A stretch of DNA of 64,000 nt, taken from the NCBI GenBank assembly GCA_018882885.1, contig VERG01000005.1, positions 1 through 64,000 of the forward strand, read 5' to 3'. Each line of letters starts with the position of its first letter. Positions within the stretch are counted from its first letter, which is position 1. Under the pieces are notes generated by a model. The model ran no database searches and was not told where the DNA came from. It saw nothing but the letters and a program-made list of their open reading frames with translations. The DNA comes from Candidatus Nanopelagicaceae bacterium. Lineage in GTDB: Bacteria; Actinomycetota; Actinomycetes; Nanopelagicales; Nanopelagicaceae. Made by a program: the position numbers and the translations under genes. Positions 27,715 to 35,947 of this stretch are shown here, piece after piece.

Positions 27715-28805
27715 AAATTTGCAACCAACTTCTTAGCTTCATCGATGATTGCAGCCTCGTGTGCTTTTAACTCATGGCCTGGATACTCATTGCCATGTGC
27801 AAATGGATCAGGAAGTTTTGTTACCCCAGACAACTCCTGCAAAACAAATAATCCGCAAAATGGTGCGTAGGTAGCGTTGTATCCACCTTCATGGGTCATC
27901 ATTAATTTTCCACCGCAAACCTCATTGGCAACATCCATTAACTTACGGGTTAAAGTTTTGTAGCCCTCTGCGGTAATTAGCATGCGACCTAGTGGGTCAA
28001 ATACAGAGGAATCAAAACCTGACGCGACACAGACAATATCGGGATTGAATTTCCTAATCGCAGGAATCACAACCTCATCAAAGGCGTAGTAGTAACCGCC
28101 ATGACCGGTACCCGGTGGAAGCGGAACATTTATATTGGTACCAACACCTACGACGTCAACATCACCAGTTTCGTGGGGGTACAAACGGTTCTGATGAAGA
28201 GAAATAGTCAGAACATTAGGGTCATCGATAAATATAGCTTCAGTCCCATTGCCATGATGTACATCCCAATCCACGACAACAACGCGTAGATCACTTCCAT
28301 GAGTTTTCTTCGCAGCATTAATCGCCACAGCCAAATTAGAAAAAATGCAGTAGCCCATTCCGGTTTCTCTAACCGCATGATGTCCCGGCGGCCTGATTAA
28401 CGCGTAACCATTATCAACCTGACCATTCAATACCGCATCAAAAAGTTCGATAGCACCACCTGCAGCCATAGCCGCAATCTCATATCCACCACGCGCAAAT
28501 GGCGTAGATAAATCCCCACCATCACCACCAAGTCGAGTAGCTGATTCAGCCTTGATGCGAGCTATGTGCTCTTTGGTGTGAGTGGTCTCTAACTCCGCCT
28601 CACTAGCTTTGCGCGCCGGTACTCGAGTTAGGTGATCAATTAACCCGGAAACCACAATCAATTCATGAATCCGTTTTTTGGTCTCTGCGTTTTCATAATT
28701 CATATATGGCTGCAGTCCCGCGCCAGGATCTGAGGGCATATCGCCGACAAAGCTGCCGGTGTCATGCCAGCCAAATATCTCGTGATAAACATATCCCGTG
28801 CGCAT
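27711..28805 (-). CDS. Class II histone deacetylase-like / acetylpolyamine amidohydrolase family protein
   Basis: A 364-residue arginase-deacetylase-fold zinc hydrolase. RPPGHHA (active-site His pair), VVDWDVHHGNGTE (zinc Asp and His) and ASGFDSSVFDPLG (second zinc Asp) are complete. Bacterial members remove acetyl groups from polyamines, small amides or proteins; the substrate here is open. The N-terminal YHEIFGWHDTGSF segment is typical of the class II bacterial group. Starts overlap head-on with the divergent EamA gene (28798-28805). Confidence 0.87.
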   Translation of the reverse strand: MRTGYVYHEIFGWHDTGSFVGDMPSDPGAGLQPYMNYENAETKKRIHELIVVSGLIDHLTRVPARKASEAELETTHTKEHIARIKAESATRLGGDGGDLSTPFARGGYEIAAMAAGGAIELFDAVLNGQVDNGYALIRPPGHHAVRETGMGYCIFSNLAVAINAAKKTHGSDLRVVVVDWDVHHGNGTEAIFIDDPNVLTISLHQNRLYPHETGDVDVVGVGTNINVPLPPGTGHGGYYYAFDEVVIPAIRKFNPDIVCVASGFDSSVFDPLGRMLITAEGYKTLTRKLMDVANEVCGGKLMMTHEGGYNATYAPFCGLFVLQELSGVTKLPDPFAHGNEYPGHELKAHEAAIIDEAKKLVANL

Positions 28806-29703
28806 GGGGCAAAGCCTAAAGGCAAGTTGGTTACCTGCCTACCTGGCATTGGGATTTGTATGGGGTTGCTCATTTTTGTTCATTAAACAGGGGTTGAGCT
28901 TTTTAACCCCATTTGGCGTGGCATTCGGAAGATGTGCTCTAGGCGCATTCACATTGTTTATTTTTCTTAAGATGAGAAAACTCAACCTTCCCACCAATCC
29001 TAGAATTTGGTTAAAACTTTGGATTGTTTCACTTCTTCTTAATTCGATTCCAGGAGTGCTTTTTGCAAAGGCGCAGACTGAGGTCACATCCATCTTGGCT
29101 GGAATCATTAACGCCACTACACCATTGATGACCCTATTAGTCATGCTTCTAATTTTCCGAGAGGAGAAAATCTCGCGAAATCAAATCTTTGGGCTTTTTA
29201 TTGGCGCATTGGGAATCTTGACGGTTTTTGGAGTTTGGAATGGATTGGGTGAAAATCCACTGTGGGCTGTTCTGATGTTGCTGGGGGCAGTTTTCTGCTA
29301 CGGAATATCTTTTCCTTATTCAAAGAGAAACATTATGCCTCTTCAATTACCAGTAGAGGTATTAGCCGCAACTCAACTTCTAATGGCTTCATTAACTTTG
29401 CTACCCTTTTATTTGTTTGATGGCATAAGAAATGAAAACGCTGGTTTAGTTCCGATAATTTCCATGTTGGCATTGGGGATATTTGGTAGTGGATTTGCAT
29501 ACATATGGAACTTCCAGATCATCAAGAGCGCCGGAAGCGTCATCGCATCTACCGTTACCTATATAACCCCAGTCGTAGCGGTGATCATGGGGTTAATTTT
29601 CCTAGGTGAACCTCTAACTTGGAATGAGCCAGTTGGGGGAGTAATTGTGCTTTTGGGTGCCGCGATTTCACAGAATCGATTAGTACTCTTCCGCAATGTT
29701 TAA
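28798..29703 (+). CDS. EamA/DMT superfamily permease
   Basis: A 301-residue protein with ten predicted helices in two EamA repeats; the end of each repeat shows the family pattern (LLIFREEKISRNQ and GLIFLGEPLTWNEP). Such proteins export amino acids or small metabolites. The start is GTG 28798 or ATG 28804, both inside the divergent gene's first codons; TATCCC lies six bases before 28804. It overlaps the next gene by eight bases. Confidence 0.85.
   Translation: MRMGQSLKASWLPAYLALGFVWGCSFLFIKQGLSFLTPFGVAFGRCALGAFTLFIFLKMRKLNLPTNPRIWLKLWIVSLLLNSIPGVLFAKAQTEVTSILAGIINATTPLMTLLVMLLIFREEKISRNQIFGLFIGALGILTVFGVWNGLGENPLWAVLMLLGAVFCYGISFPYSKRNIMPLQLPVEVLAATQLLMASLTLLPFYLFDGIRNENAGLVPIISMLALGIFGSGFAYIWNFQIIKSAGSVIASTVTYITPVVAVIMGLIFLGEPLTWNEPVGGVIVLLGAAISQNRLVLFRNV
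29684..29689 (+). promoter_or_regulatory. -10 box TACTCT, internal leaderless promoter
   Basis: TACTCT six bases before ATG 29696, inside the EamA gene; may give dacB-like gene its own leaderless transcript. Confidence 0.4.
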
Positions 29704-30790
29704 GAGGCTGTTTTTAGTTCTTCTAGCGACCACTCTAACTTTTACGCCAGCTCAGGCGCTGCATACTTTAGAAAAGTATGTGAGTGCAAAACAACTTGCC
29801 TCACCGGGATTGCTAGTAGTTAATTCGACAGATCGCTCTGTGTTGGCTCAAAACAAATCAGATACGCCGCGCATCCCGGCATCTGTGTTGAAGTTGTTGT
29901 CGACCACCACTGCACTCTATTTCATTGGTCCAGACAAACAATATTTAACCAAGATTTATAAGACGAATCAGCCGGATGTCTTTTACATCAAAGGCACTCT
30001 TGATCCTTGGTTAACAAGCAACTTAAGTTTTGCCAAAAAGAATAAACAGAGATTTCTACCTGGCCTAGTAAGTAAAGCCAACACTGAAAATCTAAAGAAA
30101 ATTAAAGTTGTTTACTCCGGTTTGTTTGAGAAAGATACCACCGAGTTAGCCGCAAACTTAAAATACAAAGGCATAAAAGTAAGTTTTCAGAAGATTGCCC
30201 CCAATGAGGCCGAAGCACTTGGAATTGAGGAGCTGGCGAGTGTGACCTCGGTTTCGGTAAGCGAGATGGTTAAGTTCGCAACACTTTGGAGCGACAATCG
30301 ATTGGCAGATCGTTTGGCAAAAGACGCGGTACGAGAAATTGGATATGAAACCAATGCCAAAGGCTTAACCACGACCTTTAAATTGGCGCTGGATGCGCTA
30401 GGCGTGGACCACACCGGTTTAGTTGTAAAGGATGGCAGCGGTCTATCAAAAGAGAATCGGGTTTCTGCCACAACAATCGTAAATCTATTAATCGCGATTA
30501 GAAATAACCCTACCTTTGCCTCGATCTATGAAGGTCTACCGATCGGCGGCGAAACCGGCACACTACAGAAAAGATTTTTAGAAACCGCACCAGAAGCGGT
30601 CGGGAAAGTGCATGCTAAAACTGGATGGGTAAATAACAGTGTCACCTTGGCAGGATATGTACAAAATGGTGAAACCGAGTACGCCTTTGCGATATTGGCA
30701 GATGGAATCACTCCATCTTTTACTGCGCGAAACAAGGCACGCGCAGCTATGGATCGTTTAATCGGAGCTATTGTGAAGGGGAATCACTAA
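29696..30790 (+). CDS. dacB: D-alanyl-D-alanine carboxypeptidase/endopeptidase, PBP4 (DacB) type
   Basis: A 364-residue secreted penicillin-binding protein. A signal peptide (about residues 1-21, cleavage near AQA-LH) leads into the SxxK motif PASVLKLLS, then DGSGLSKEN (the PBP4 S-x-N region) and HAKTGWVNNS (KTG). It trims or cuts peptidoglycan peptides. It is shorter than the usual 450-500 residues because the inserted domains between SxxK and SxN are reduced. Its end overlaps the convergent propeller gene by 23 bases. Confidence 0.87.
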   Translation: MFKRLFLVLLATTLTFTPAQALHTLEKYVSAKQLASPGLLVVNSTDRSVLAQNKSDTPRIPASVLKLLSTTTALYFIGPDKQYLTKIYKTNQPDVFYIKGTLDPWLTSNLSFAKKNKQRFLPGLVSKANTENLKKIKVVYSGLFEKDTTELAANLKYKGIKVSFQKIAPNEAEALGIEELASVTSVSVSEMVKFATLWSDNRLADRLAKDAVREIGYETNAKGLTTTFKLALDALGVDHTGLVVKDGSGLSKENRVSATTIVNLLIAIRNNPTFASIYEGLPIGGETGTLQKRFLETAPEAVGKVHAKTGWVNNSVTLAGYVQNGETEYAFAILADGITPSFTARNKARAAMDRLIGAIVKGNH

Positions 30791-31856
30791 ATACTTTGAT
30801 GGCTCCGCCATAACAAGCGACCCACACCCGTTTGTGTAGCGGTTCGTAGGTAATTCCAATTGGCTCATTACAGACATTTATCTTTTGCATAACTTTGAAA
30901 TCGCTGGTGCGCACTTTAGAGACCGTATCGCTGGTGTAGTTAACAACATAAAGTGCGGTGCCATCTGCAGAGATATCCAAACTTCTTGATGCGCTACCTG
31001 TGCGCACAGATCTGACCACTTTCTTAGTAGCTAAATCCATCGCTACAACTCGGCCAGAGCTATTCAAAGTCACATAAATTGTGCTCTCATCAGGGGAGAG
31101 CACAACAGCTCTTGGATTTGAGCCAACATTAAGTAGTTCTCGCTCAAAGGTTTCCAGGTTGATTTTGTGAATTACTGCTCCGCCCATCTGAACAACATAG
31201 GCAAATTTAGAATCCTTAGAAACAGTAATGCCTCGAGGATAGGCCCCGATCTTTAAAGTCTTGACGACCTTTTGGCTGGCGATCGAGATTATTGATAAAT
31301 CATAAGAACACCAATTGGTTACCAAGACGTATTTATTGTCTGGAGTTACATCTACAACTTTTGGCACCACGCCTACTCGATATGCGGCATCAATCTCCCA
31401 AGTTGTGGTGCTAATGCGATAAACAAAAGAGCGGTCATACTTATCGGCCGGAGAACACTTATCTGTTCCCTCTCGATTAAAACCTTTTCCATACATTGCA
31501 TAATTCGTTACATACAAATAATCACCATCAGGCGAAAAAGCTCCCTCAACGGGGGCGCCGCGATGTAAACCTACGTAACCCTTTTGACCCAGTTTATTTA
31601 AGTCAACTTGGTCAGAAATATTCTTGATTAAATCTAGAGATTTAGCGTCATAGACAGTGACTGAGTGCCGATACATCATGTTGTGAGCTGATACATAACC
31701 AGTTTTTGAAGCCCGCACTGATTTAGGTGAGATATTGCCGGTAATCGTTTTTTCTAACTTTAACTTTGTTTCAGCGGAGCTAACCTCTGAGGCGCCAGCA
31801 GAGAAAGGTTGAATTAACAGGGCAAAAACTATGGCCCATCTCACCGAAATACGCAT
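30768..31856 (-). CDS. Secreted YVTN-type beta-propeller protein
   Basis: A 362-residue protein with a signal peptide (about 1-22, cleavage near SAGA/SEV). The rest is built of about seven blades of the YVTN/YncE type, each with a strand such as DGDYLYVTNYA, DNKYVLVTNWC, DSKFAYVVQMG, DESTIYVTLNS and DGTALYVVNYT. Such propellers bind ligands or DNA or serve as scaffolds; several Cys (in DKCSP, TNWCSY, NVCNEP, VACYG) could form disulfides. TAGATT lies six bases before the start, so the mRNA should be leaderless. Confidence 0.85.
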   Translation of the reverse strand: MRISVRWAIVFALLIQPFSAGASEVSSAETKLKLEKTITGNISPKSVRASKTGYVSAHNMMYRHSVTVYDAKSLDLIKNISDQVDLNKLGQKGYVGLHRGAPVEGAFSPDGDYLYVTNYAMYGKGFNREGTDKCSPADKYDRSFVYRISTTTWEIDAAYRVGVVPKVVDVTPDNKYVLVTNWCSYDLSIISIASQKVVKTLKIGAYPRGITVSKDSKFAYVVQMGGAVIHKINLETFERELLNVGSNPRAVVLSPDESTIYVTLNSSGRVVAMDLATKKVVRSVRTGSASRSLDISADGTALYVVNYTSDTVSKVRTSDFKVMQKINVCNEPIGITYEPLHKRVWVACYGGAIKVFSDSPSQ

Positions 31857-31862
31857 GCGCCC

Positions 31863-31868
31863 AATCTA
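31863..31868 (-). promoter_or_regulatory. -10 box TAGATT, leaderless promoter
   Basis: TAGATT six bases before ATG 31856. Confidence 0.55.
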
Positions 31869-31872
31869 CAGG

Positions 31873-31878
31873 TATTCT
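31873..31878 (+). promoter_or_regulatory. -10 box TATTCT, leaderless promoter
   Basis: TATTCT seven bases before ATG 31886. It is four bases from the opposite-facing box at 31863-31868, so both genes use a 29-base intergenic region. Confidence 0.55.
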
Positions 31879-31885
31879 CGCGCTC

Positions 31886-32737
31886 ATGATTTCGCCCTAC
31901 ATCGCACTTATGAAATTGCGTGTTGTAGAGCTGTTATTGGTCACAACTTTGCCAGCACTTTTTTTGGCCGCAGATGGAGTGCCACCGCTTGATATAACAC
32001 TGGCAACTCTAATCGGCGGAACTTTAGCGGCAGGTGCTGCAAATGCATTTAACATGGTGATTGAAAGCGATATTGATCAACTAATGAATCGCACATCCAA
32101 GCGACCTATCGTTAACAATCAAATCTCTGAGAACCAAGCCCTTGGATTTGCTACCGCTATAACAATTATCTCCCTGGTTATTTTTTGGTTTTTTACTAAT
32201 CCATTGGCAACCGGATTAACAGTAGGCGCAATCGCCTTTTATGTCTTTGGCTACACAGTTGGATTAAAACGTCGCACTTCACAAAACATTGTTTGGGGCG
32301 GAATCGCAGGATGTCTCCCAGTTTTGATTGGCTGGGCTGCAGTAACTAATTCATTATCTTGGACCGCATTTTGGTTCTTCATGGTGATCTTCTTCTGGAC
32401 GCCACCACATTTTTGGGCTTTAGCCATCAAATACCGTGATGATTATGAAGCAGCAGGAATTCCGATGTTGCCCGTGGTTGCTCCTATGGCAAAGGTTTCT
32501 CAGCAGATGTGGTTCCACACAATCCTCATGGTTATCACATCATTCTTAACTATTTATAGTGCTGACTTACCTAGCTGGGTGTGGTTAGCAAACGCATTAA
32601 TCGCAGGCCTATTTGTTTACCAGGTGATGGGTTTAAATAAAGGAAGTATCGACAAGAGTGCTGGAAAGATATTCCACGGCTCTATTACATATTTGAGCCT
32701 TTATTCTGTGCTGTTAGTCCTCGCCATCTTCATCTGA
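31886..32737 (+). CDS. ctaB: Protoheme IX farnesyltransferase (heme O synthase)
   Basis: A 283-residue UbiA-family prenyltransferase with about nine helices. The first Asp-rich motif appears as NMVIESDIDQLMNRTSKRP, matching the CtaB/CyoE pattern, and FWALAIKYRDDYEAAGIPMLP gives the second conserved region, typical of heme O synthases. It converts heme B to heme O for aa3/bo3-type oxidases encoded elsewhere. The last 24 bases overlap the convergent His-rich gene. Confidence 0.94.
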   Translation: MISPYIALMKLRVVELLLVTTLPALFLAADGVPPLDITLATLIGGTLAAGAANAFNMVIESDIDQLMNRTSKRPIVNNQISENQALGFATAITIISLVIFWFFTNPLATGLTVGAIAFYVFGYTVGLKRRTSQNIVWGGIAGCLPVLIGWAAVTNSLSWTAFWFFMVIFFWTPPHFWALAIKYRDDYEAAGIPMLPVVAPMAKVSQQMWFHTILMVITSFLTIYSADLPSWVWLANALIAGLFVYQVMGLNKGSIDKSAGKIFHGSITYLSLYSVLLVLAIFI

Positions 32738-33013
32738 TTCATGCTCATCATCATGGTCTTCATGATGATCACGCCCTTCATGCTCGCCATCTTCATAATC
32801 ATCGTGATGTTCGCGGCCCTCATGCTCATCAAAGTGAGCAGGTTCATTGCCTTCATCATCGAAATCTCTAATGTGGGGCTTAGCGACAGGGGTATATGTA
32901 GCTTCAGGGGTGACAACAACCTCTCCCTGCTCTTTACCAATTGCGGGCGGCTTTATCGCAAGAAAACCAATTAAGAGTAGAGATGGAACTATAAATACCA
33001 ATTTGTTTTTCAT
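32714..33013 (-). CDS. Small secreted or anchored His/Asp/Glu-rich protein
   Basis: A 99-residue protein with an N-terminal hydrophobic helix (about residues 4-22), a short linker, and a C-terminal half (residues 48-99) almost wholly Asp, Glu, His and Gly in repeats such as HEGREHHDDYEDGEHEGRDHHED. No Cys and no known domain. The tail should bind divalent metals such as Fe, Cu, Zn or Ni. Its ATG directly follows the TAA of the FMN-binding gene, so translation is probably coupled. The overlap with ctaB and compositional bias are odd, but the operon position supports a real gene. Confidence 0.72.
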   Translation of the reverse strand: MKNKLVFIVPSLLLIGFLAIKPPAIGKEQGEVVVTPEATYTPVAKPHIRDFDDEGNEPAHFDEHEGREHHDDYEDGEHEGRDHHEDHDDEHESDEDGED

Positions 33014-33607
33014 TTATAAACCCGCCTTCTGCAGGGCTGATGCTAGTGAGTTTCTAAATCCCATAGAGGTGTATGTGGCACCGCTAATTCCAGAGATGTT
33101 GGCGGATTGAACCTTAAGCACCTCTTGCTGCAGCCAGGGAATAACTTGATTAGAGATCTTGAGAGATTTTCTATCGCCATTTGGATACTGCAATGTAGTT
33201 ACATCGGTAATTTTTCCATCTGCAATAGTGACTTGAACCTGTACTGGACCCCAACGAGTAACGGCGGTTTCTCCAGCAAAGGTTCCGCTAGACGAAGCAG
33301 TGGTCTTTGAAGTTTCAGTTTTGCTCGCAGCCGGAGTTGGTTGGGTGGTCGCCTCAGCCGCAGGCTTTGATGTAATTGCCTTGTCGGTGCTGGGCTTGGA
33401 AGCATTTTTGACTTTGGAATTTACGGGAGAGGGTGAATTATCGGGAGTTACTTGTTGTGCAGAAGGTGAATTTGCAGGAGTGGCCTCTGGAAGCGGTTCT
33501 GTGTTGCTGGAAGCTATCGAGCTGTTGAGTTGCGGTGGGTTGTAGCTTAAAACTCCGACCACTCCAGCAACTGTGCCGGTGATTAGAAACGCGGTTTTAC
33601 GTATCAA
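33014..33607 (-). CDS. FMN-binding domain protein, covalent flavin carrier
   Basis: A 197-residue membrane-anchored protein: N-terminal helix (about 5-22), a Ser/Thr/Pro/Ala-rich linker (25-110), and an FMN_bind domain. The flavinylation motif is SGATYTS (residues 175-181); by homology to NqrC/RnfG-type proteins FMN would be linked to T180 by ApbE. The Asp usually three residues before the motif is Ser here. The linker suggests the domain swings outside the membrane between partners. Neighbours encode ApbE and a flavocytochrome. Confidence 0.86.
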   Translation of the reverse strand: MIRKTAFLITGTVAGVVGVLSYNPPQLNSSIASSNTEPLPEATPANSPSAQQVTPDNSPSPVNSKVKNASKPSTDKAITSKPAAEATTQPTPAASKTETSKTTASSSGTFAGETAVTRWGPVQVQVTIADGKITDVTTLQYPNGDRKSLKISNQVIPWLQQEVLKVQSANISGISGATYTSMGFRNSLASALQKAGL

Positions 33608-33618
33608 CTGACCTCTCC

Positions 33619-34998
33619 CTACTGTGCGTGATACAAAAAGGCCTCGTGGTGTACACGATCTTTTGGTATCCCTGCTGATTTACATGCTGAGACAACATCA
33701 TCGATGAGTCCTTGCGGACCACATACGTAGACATCGGAATCGGCAAACCTAGGTACATATTTCTTCAAAGAAAACTCATTGATTGGGTGCTCAACTCTGC
33801 TTCCAACCAAGTAGTGAATCTTCACATTTCGTCGCTGCGTCAATTCATCTAACTCTGCTTTCAAAACTAGGTCATCATGGTTTCGCGCCCGATAAACGAC
33901 ATCAATACTTGTGGAATCTGGAATTTCATCGATGATGGCTCTTAACGGTGTGATTCCAACGCCACCGCCAATTAAAGTGGCATGTTTGAATTGGCGTGCC
34001 ATATCCCGGGTGAAAATTCCATATGGTCCTTCAATTACAACTCGAGTGCCAATCTTTATATTTACGAAATCTTTTGAGGAATCACCCAAAGCTTTAACTG
34101 TGAAACGTAGTTCGTTATTGGTTGGAGCGGCACTGAGCGAGAAAGGATGTGATTCATGCCAACGGTCTTTACTAAGGAAGCGCCAGTTAAAGAACTGTCC
34201 ACCTTGAGCATTTAGTTTGGAGATGTTTTTACCTGATACATAGATGGAAACAACACCAGGCCCTTCGACCTCAACCTTTGAAATAACAAGTTGGTGTCTG
34301 ATGGAGCGAGCTACCGGAATAATGATGCGCCAAGTAACAATTGAAAATACGACTGAGAGATAAAGACCAATCCAGTAAGCGCGATTTAGTGGATGTCCAA
34401 TGAACATTCCACCGGTAAGAATCTGATGCATAAAGGAGAGTGCCACACCAAGGTAGGTGTAAAGATGAATAACCCACCAAGTTTCATACTTAATCGAGTT
34501 TCTTACATTTTTGTAAGAGGTGATGCCGGCCAAGATCAAAAGTAGAAAACCGACCGCCGCCGGAAGCATCCAAGGGTAAGTTGTGGTCATCAACCAAAGT
34601 TCATAACCAATTACTTCACCTTCAGCGCCCGCATACCCCAAACCAACTAGCAATACATGAAAAGTGATCATGTAGAGCGCATACGGCATAGCTTTTCTAT
34701 GCCAGACCACTAAGCGATCATGACCAAGAGCATTTTCAATCCAGGGAATTCGTGCGATTAAAAGTAATCCAATTATCGAAAGATATGAGCCGGTTAAAGC
34801 GAAAAATCGAGAAATCGTGGTGATAATGGCGTAGAGATCGGCGAAATCTCCCGAAGTTAAAGTTGTTATTTGAACTGTGAAGGTAAAACCAAGACCTAAA
34901 CCGGTGAAGAGAAAGGCTTGATCGCCAATCAACTTTTTACGAATCGCCTTCACTTCGGAACTCTGACATTTATATATGTGTGAAGGCTGAGAGACCAC
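33619..34998 (-). CDS. Ferric reductase-like transmembrane flavocytochrome
   Basis: A 459-residue protein. Residues about 25-225 hold six helices of the ferric reductase-like domain with paired His (for example WHRKAM, MITFHVLL, WVIHLYTY, FMHQIL) expected to bind two hemes. The cytosolic part has an FAD site (SHPFSLSAAP) and an NAD(P)-binding domain (IGGGVGITPLRAI and YVCGPQGLIDDV). It should carry electrons from NAD(P)H across the membrane. GTG at 34998 lies 16 bases after the ApbE stop; a GTG at 34953 is an alternative start. Confidence 0.88.
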   Translation of the reverse strand: MVSQPSHIYKCQSSEVKAIRKKLIGDQAFLFTGLGLGFTFTVQITTLTSGDFADLYAIITTISRFFALTGSYLSIIGLLLIARIPWIENALGHDRLVVWHRKAMPYALYMITFHVLLVGLGYAGAEGEVIGYELWLMTTTYPWMLPAAVGFLLLILAGITSYKNVRNSIKYETWWVIHLYTYLGVALSFMHQILTGGMFIGHPLNRAYWIGLYLSVVFSIVTWRIIIPVARSIRHQLVISKVEVEGPGVVSIYVSGKNISKLNAQGGQFFNWRFLSKDRWHESHPFSLSAAPTNNELRFTVKALGDSSKDFVNIKIGTRVVIEGPYGIFTRDMARQFKHATLIGGGVGITPLRAIIDEIPDSTSIDVVYRARNHDDLVLKAELDELTQRRNVKIHYLVGSRVEHPINEFSLKKYVPRFADSDVYVCGPQGLIDDVVSACKSAGIPKDRVHHEAFLYHAQ

Positions 34999-35014
34999 TG
35001 AGCGTCACATCCGA

Positions 35015-35776
35015 TTATTGCTGCTGGTAAGACCACGCACCATCTCCACTCTTATCTACCGCCCAGAAGCTGTAATTTCTAAAGGCTTCATCTCCCATCC
35101 AATTCACGGAGTCTCTACCATCTACAACGAGCGCTGTTGCAAGTGCATCAGCAACCCCAGCATCTGGACCGACCACTGTGGCCGCCCTGGCACCTACCGC
35201 GGGAACTCCAACTCGCGGATCGATTATGTGTGCACCACGTTCATATGTACCGCTTGAAGCGATTGCGCCATCAAATAACTCGTAGGTTTTGGCTATCTGG
35301 TCTCTGAAATCAGGATGCTGAACTCCAACTAACCAAGGTGTTGTTGAATCAACACCACCTCGCACCACAACATCGCCACCAGCGTTAATTTGAATATGTT
35401 CGATTCCTTGTTCAGTGAAGAAACGCAGAGACTCTTGAGCCGCCCAACCTTTTACAAATCCAGATGGATCAAAGCCACCTGGAACCGCCCAGGGATCAAA
35501 GGCTCGCTGAGTTAGCTCACGCAATTCAAGGCATTTATTCCAGACCATTTTCACATTTGACGAGGCATCTGTGATTGCTAACTCATTACGTCGTAAACGT
35601 GCTACCTCTGAGTCAATTAGATAGGTAGAAAAACTTCTATTGATCAATTCATAAAATTGTTGTGCGGAATCACTGGCGGTCTTGAAGCGGGCTTCAGTCG
35701 TCGAAACATCCGGCACTTGAAGGCTGATTACCGTGCCCCATATTTCTATATTTCTAATCAGCATCACACCGCCCAC
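35015..35776 (-). CDS. apbE: FAD:protein FMN transferase
   Basis: A 253-residue ApbE-family enzyme that attaches FMN from FAD to Thr in FMN-binding domains. FDPSGFVKGWA (FAD-binding), INAGGDV and SSGTYERGAHIIDP (metal-binding region) are present. No signal peptide or lipobox, unlike most ApbE proteins, so it may flavinylate its target before export or be anchored by other means. GTG start six bases after TACAAT; ATG 35764 is the alternative. First gene of a four-gene operon. Confidence 0.9.
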   Translation of the reverse strand: MGGVMLIRNIEIWGTVISLQVPDVSTTEARFKTASDSAQQFYELINRSFSTYLIDSEVARLRRNELAITDASSNVKMVWNKCLELRELTQRAFDPWAVPGGFDPSGFVKGWAAQESLRFFTEQGIEHIQINAGGDVVVRGGVDSTTPWLVGVQHPDFRDQIAKTYELFDGAIASSGTYERGAHIIDPRVGVPAVGARAATVVGPDAGVADALATALVVDGRDSVNWMGDEAFRNYSFWAVDKSGDGAWSYQQQ

Positions 35777-35947
35777 TTACAAATTGTAGTTACCTTAAAA
35801 CCTGGAATTTCTTGATGAGATGGCTAAGGCTTGGTTGAAAATCACATCTTCTCCAGCGACACCTGATTGAATTTCAACGGGATTTTCAGGGTGCCCCTTT
35901 ATCCTTTTCATCAGTAACTGACCCCCATTTCCCCAGGGAGCCTAGGA
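35777..35947 (+). other. Leader region of the NlpC/P60 gene with inverted repeats
   Basis: This 171-base region ends with AGGGAG nine bases before ATG 35948. It contains TGAAAATC (35836-35843) and GATTTTCA (35881-35888), and nested CCTGA/TCAGG (35862-35866, 35886-35890), so a folded leader is possible. Actinobacterial wall-hydrolase genes often carry c-di-AMP (ydaO) riboswitches, but I could not recognise that consensus here. Confidence 0.3.
35783..35788 (-). promoter_or_regulatory. -10 box TACAAT, leaderless promoter of the flavin operon
   Basis: TACAAT six bases before GTG 35776. Confidence 0.6.

Noticed and set aside
35777-35947. c-di-AMP riboswitch upstream of the NlpC/P60 gene
   Set aside because: Expected from the gene type and some pairing exists, but the conserved ydaO sequence blocks are not visible. 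A covariance-model search would decide.
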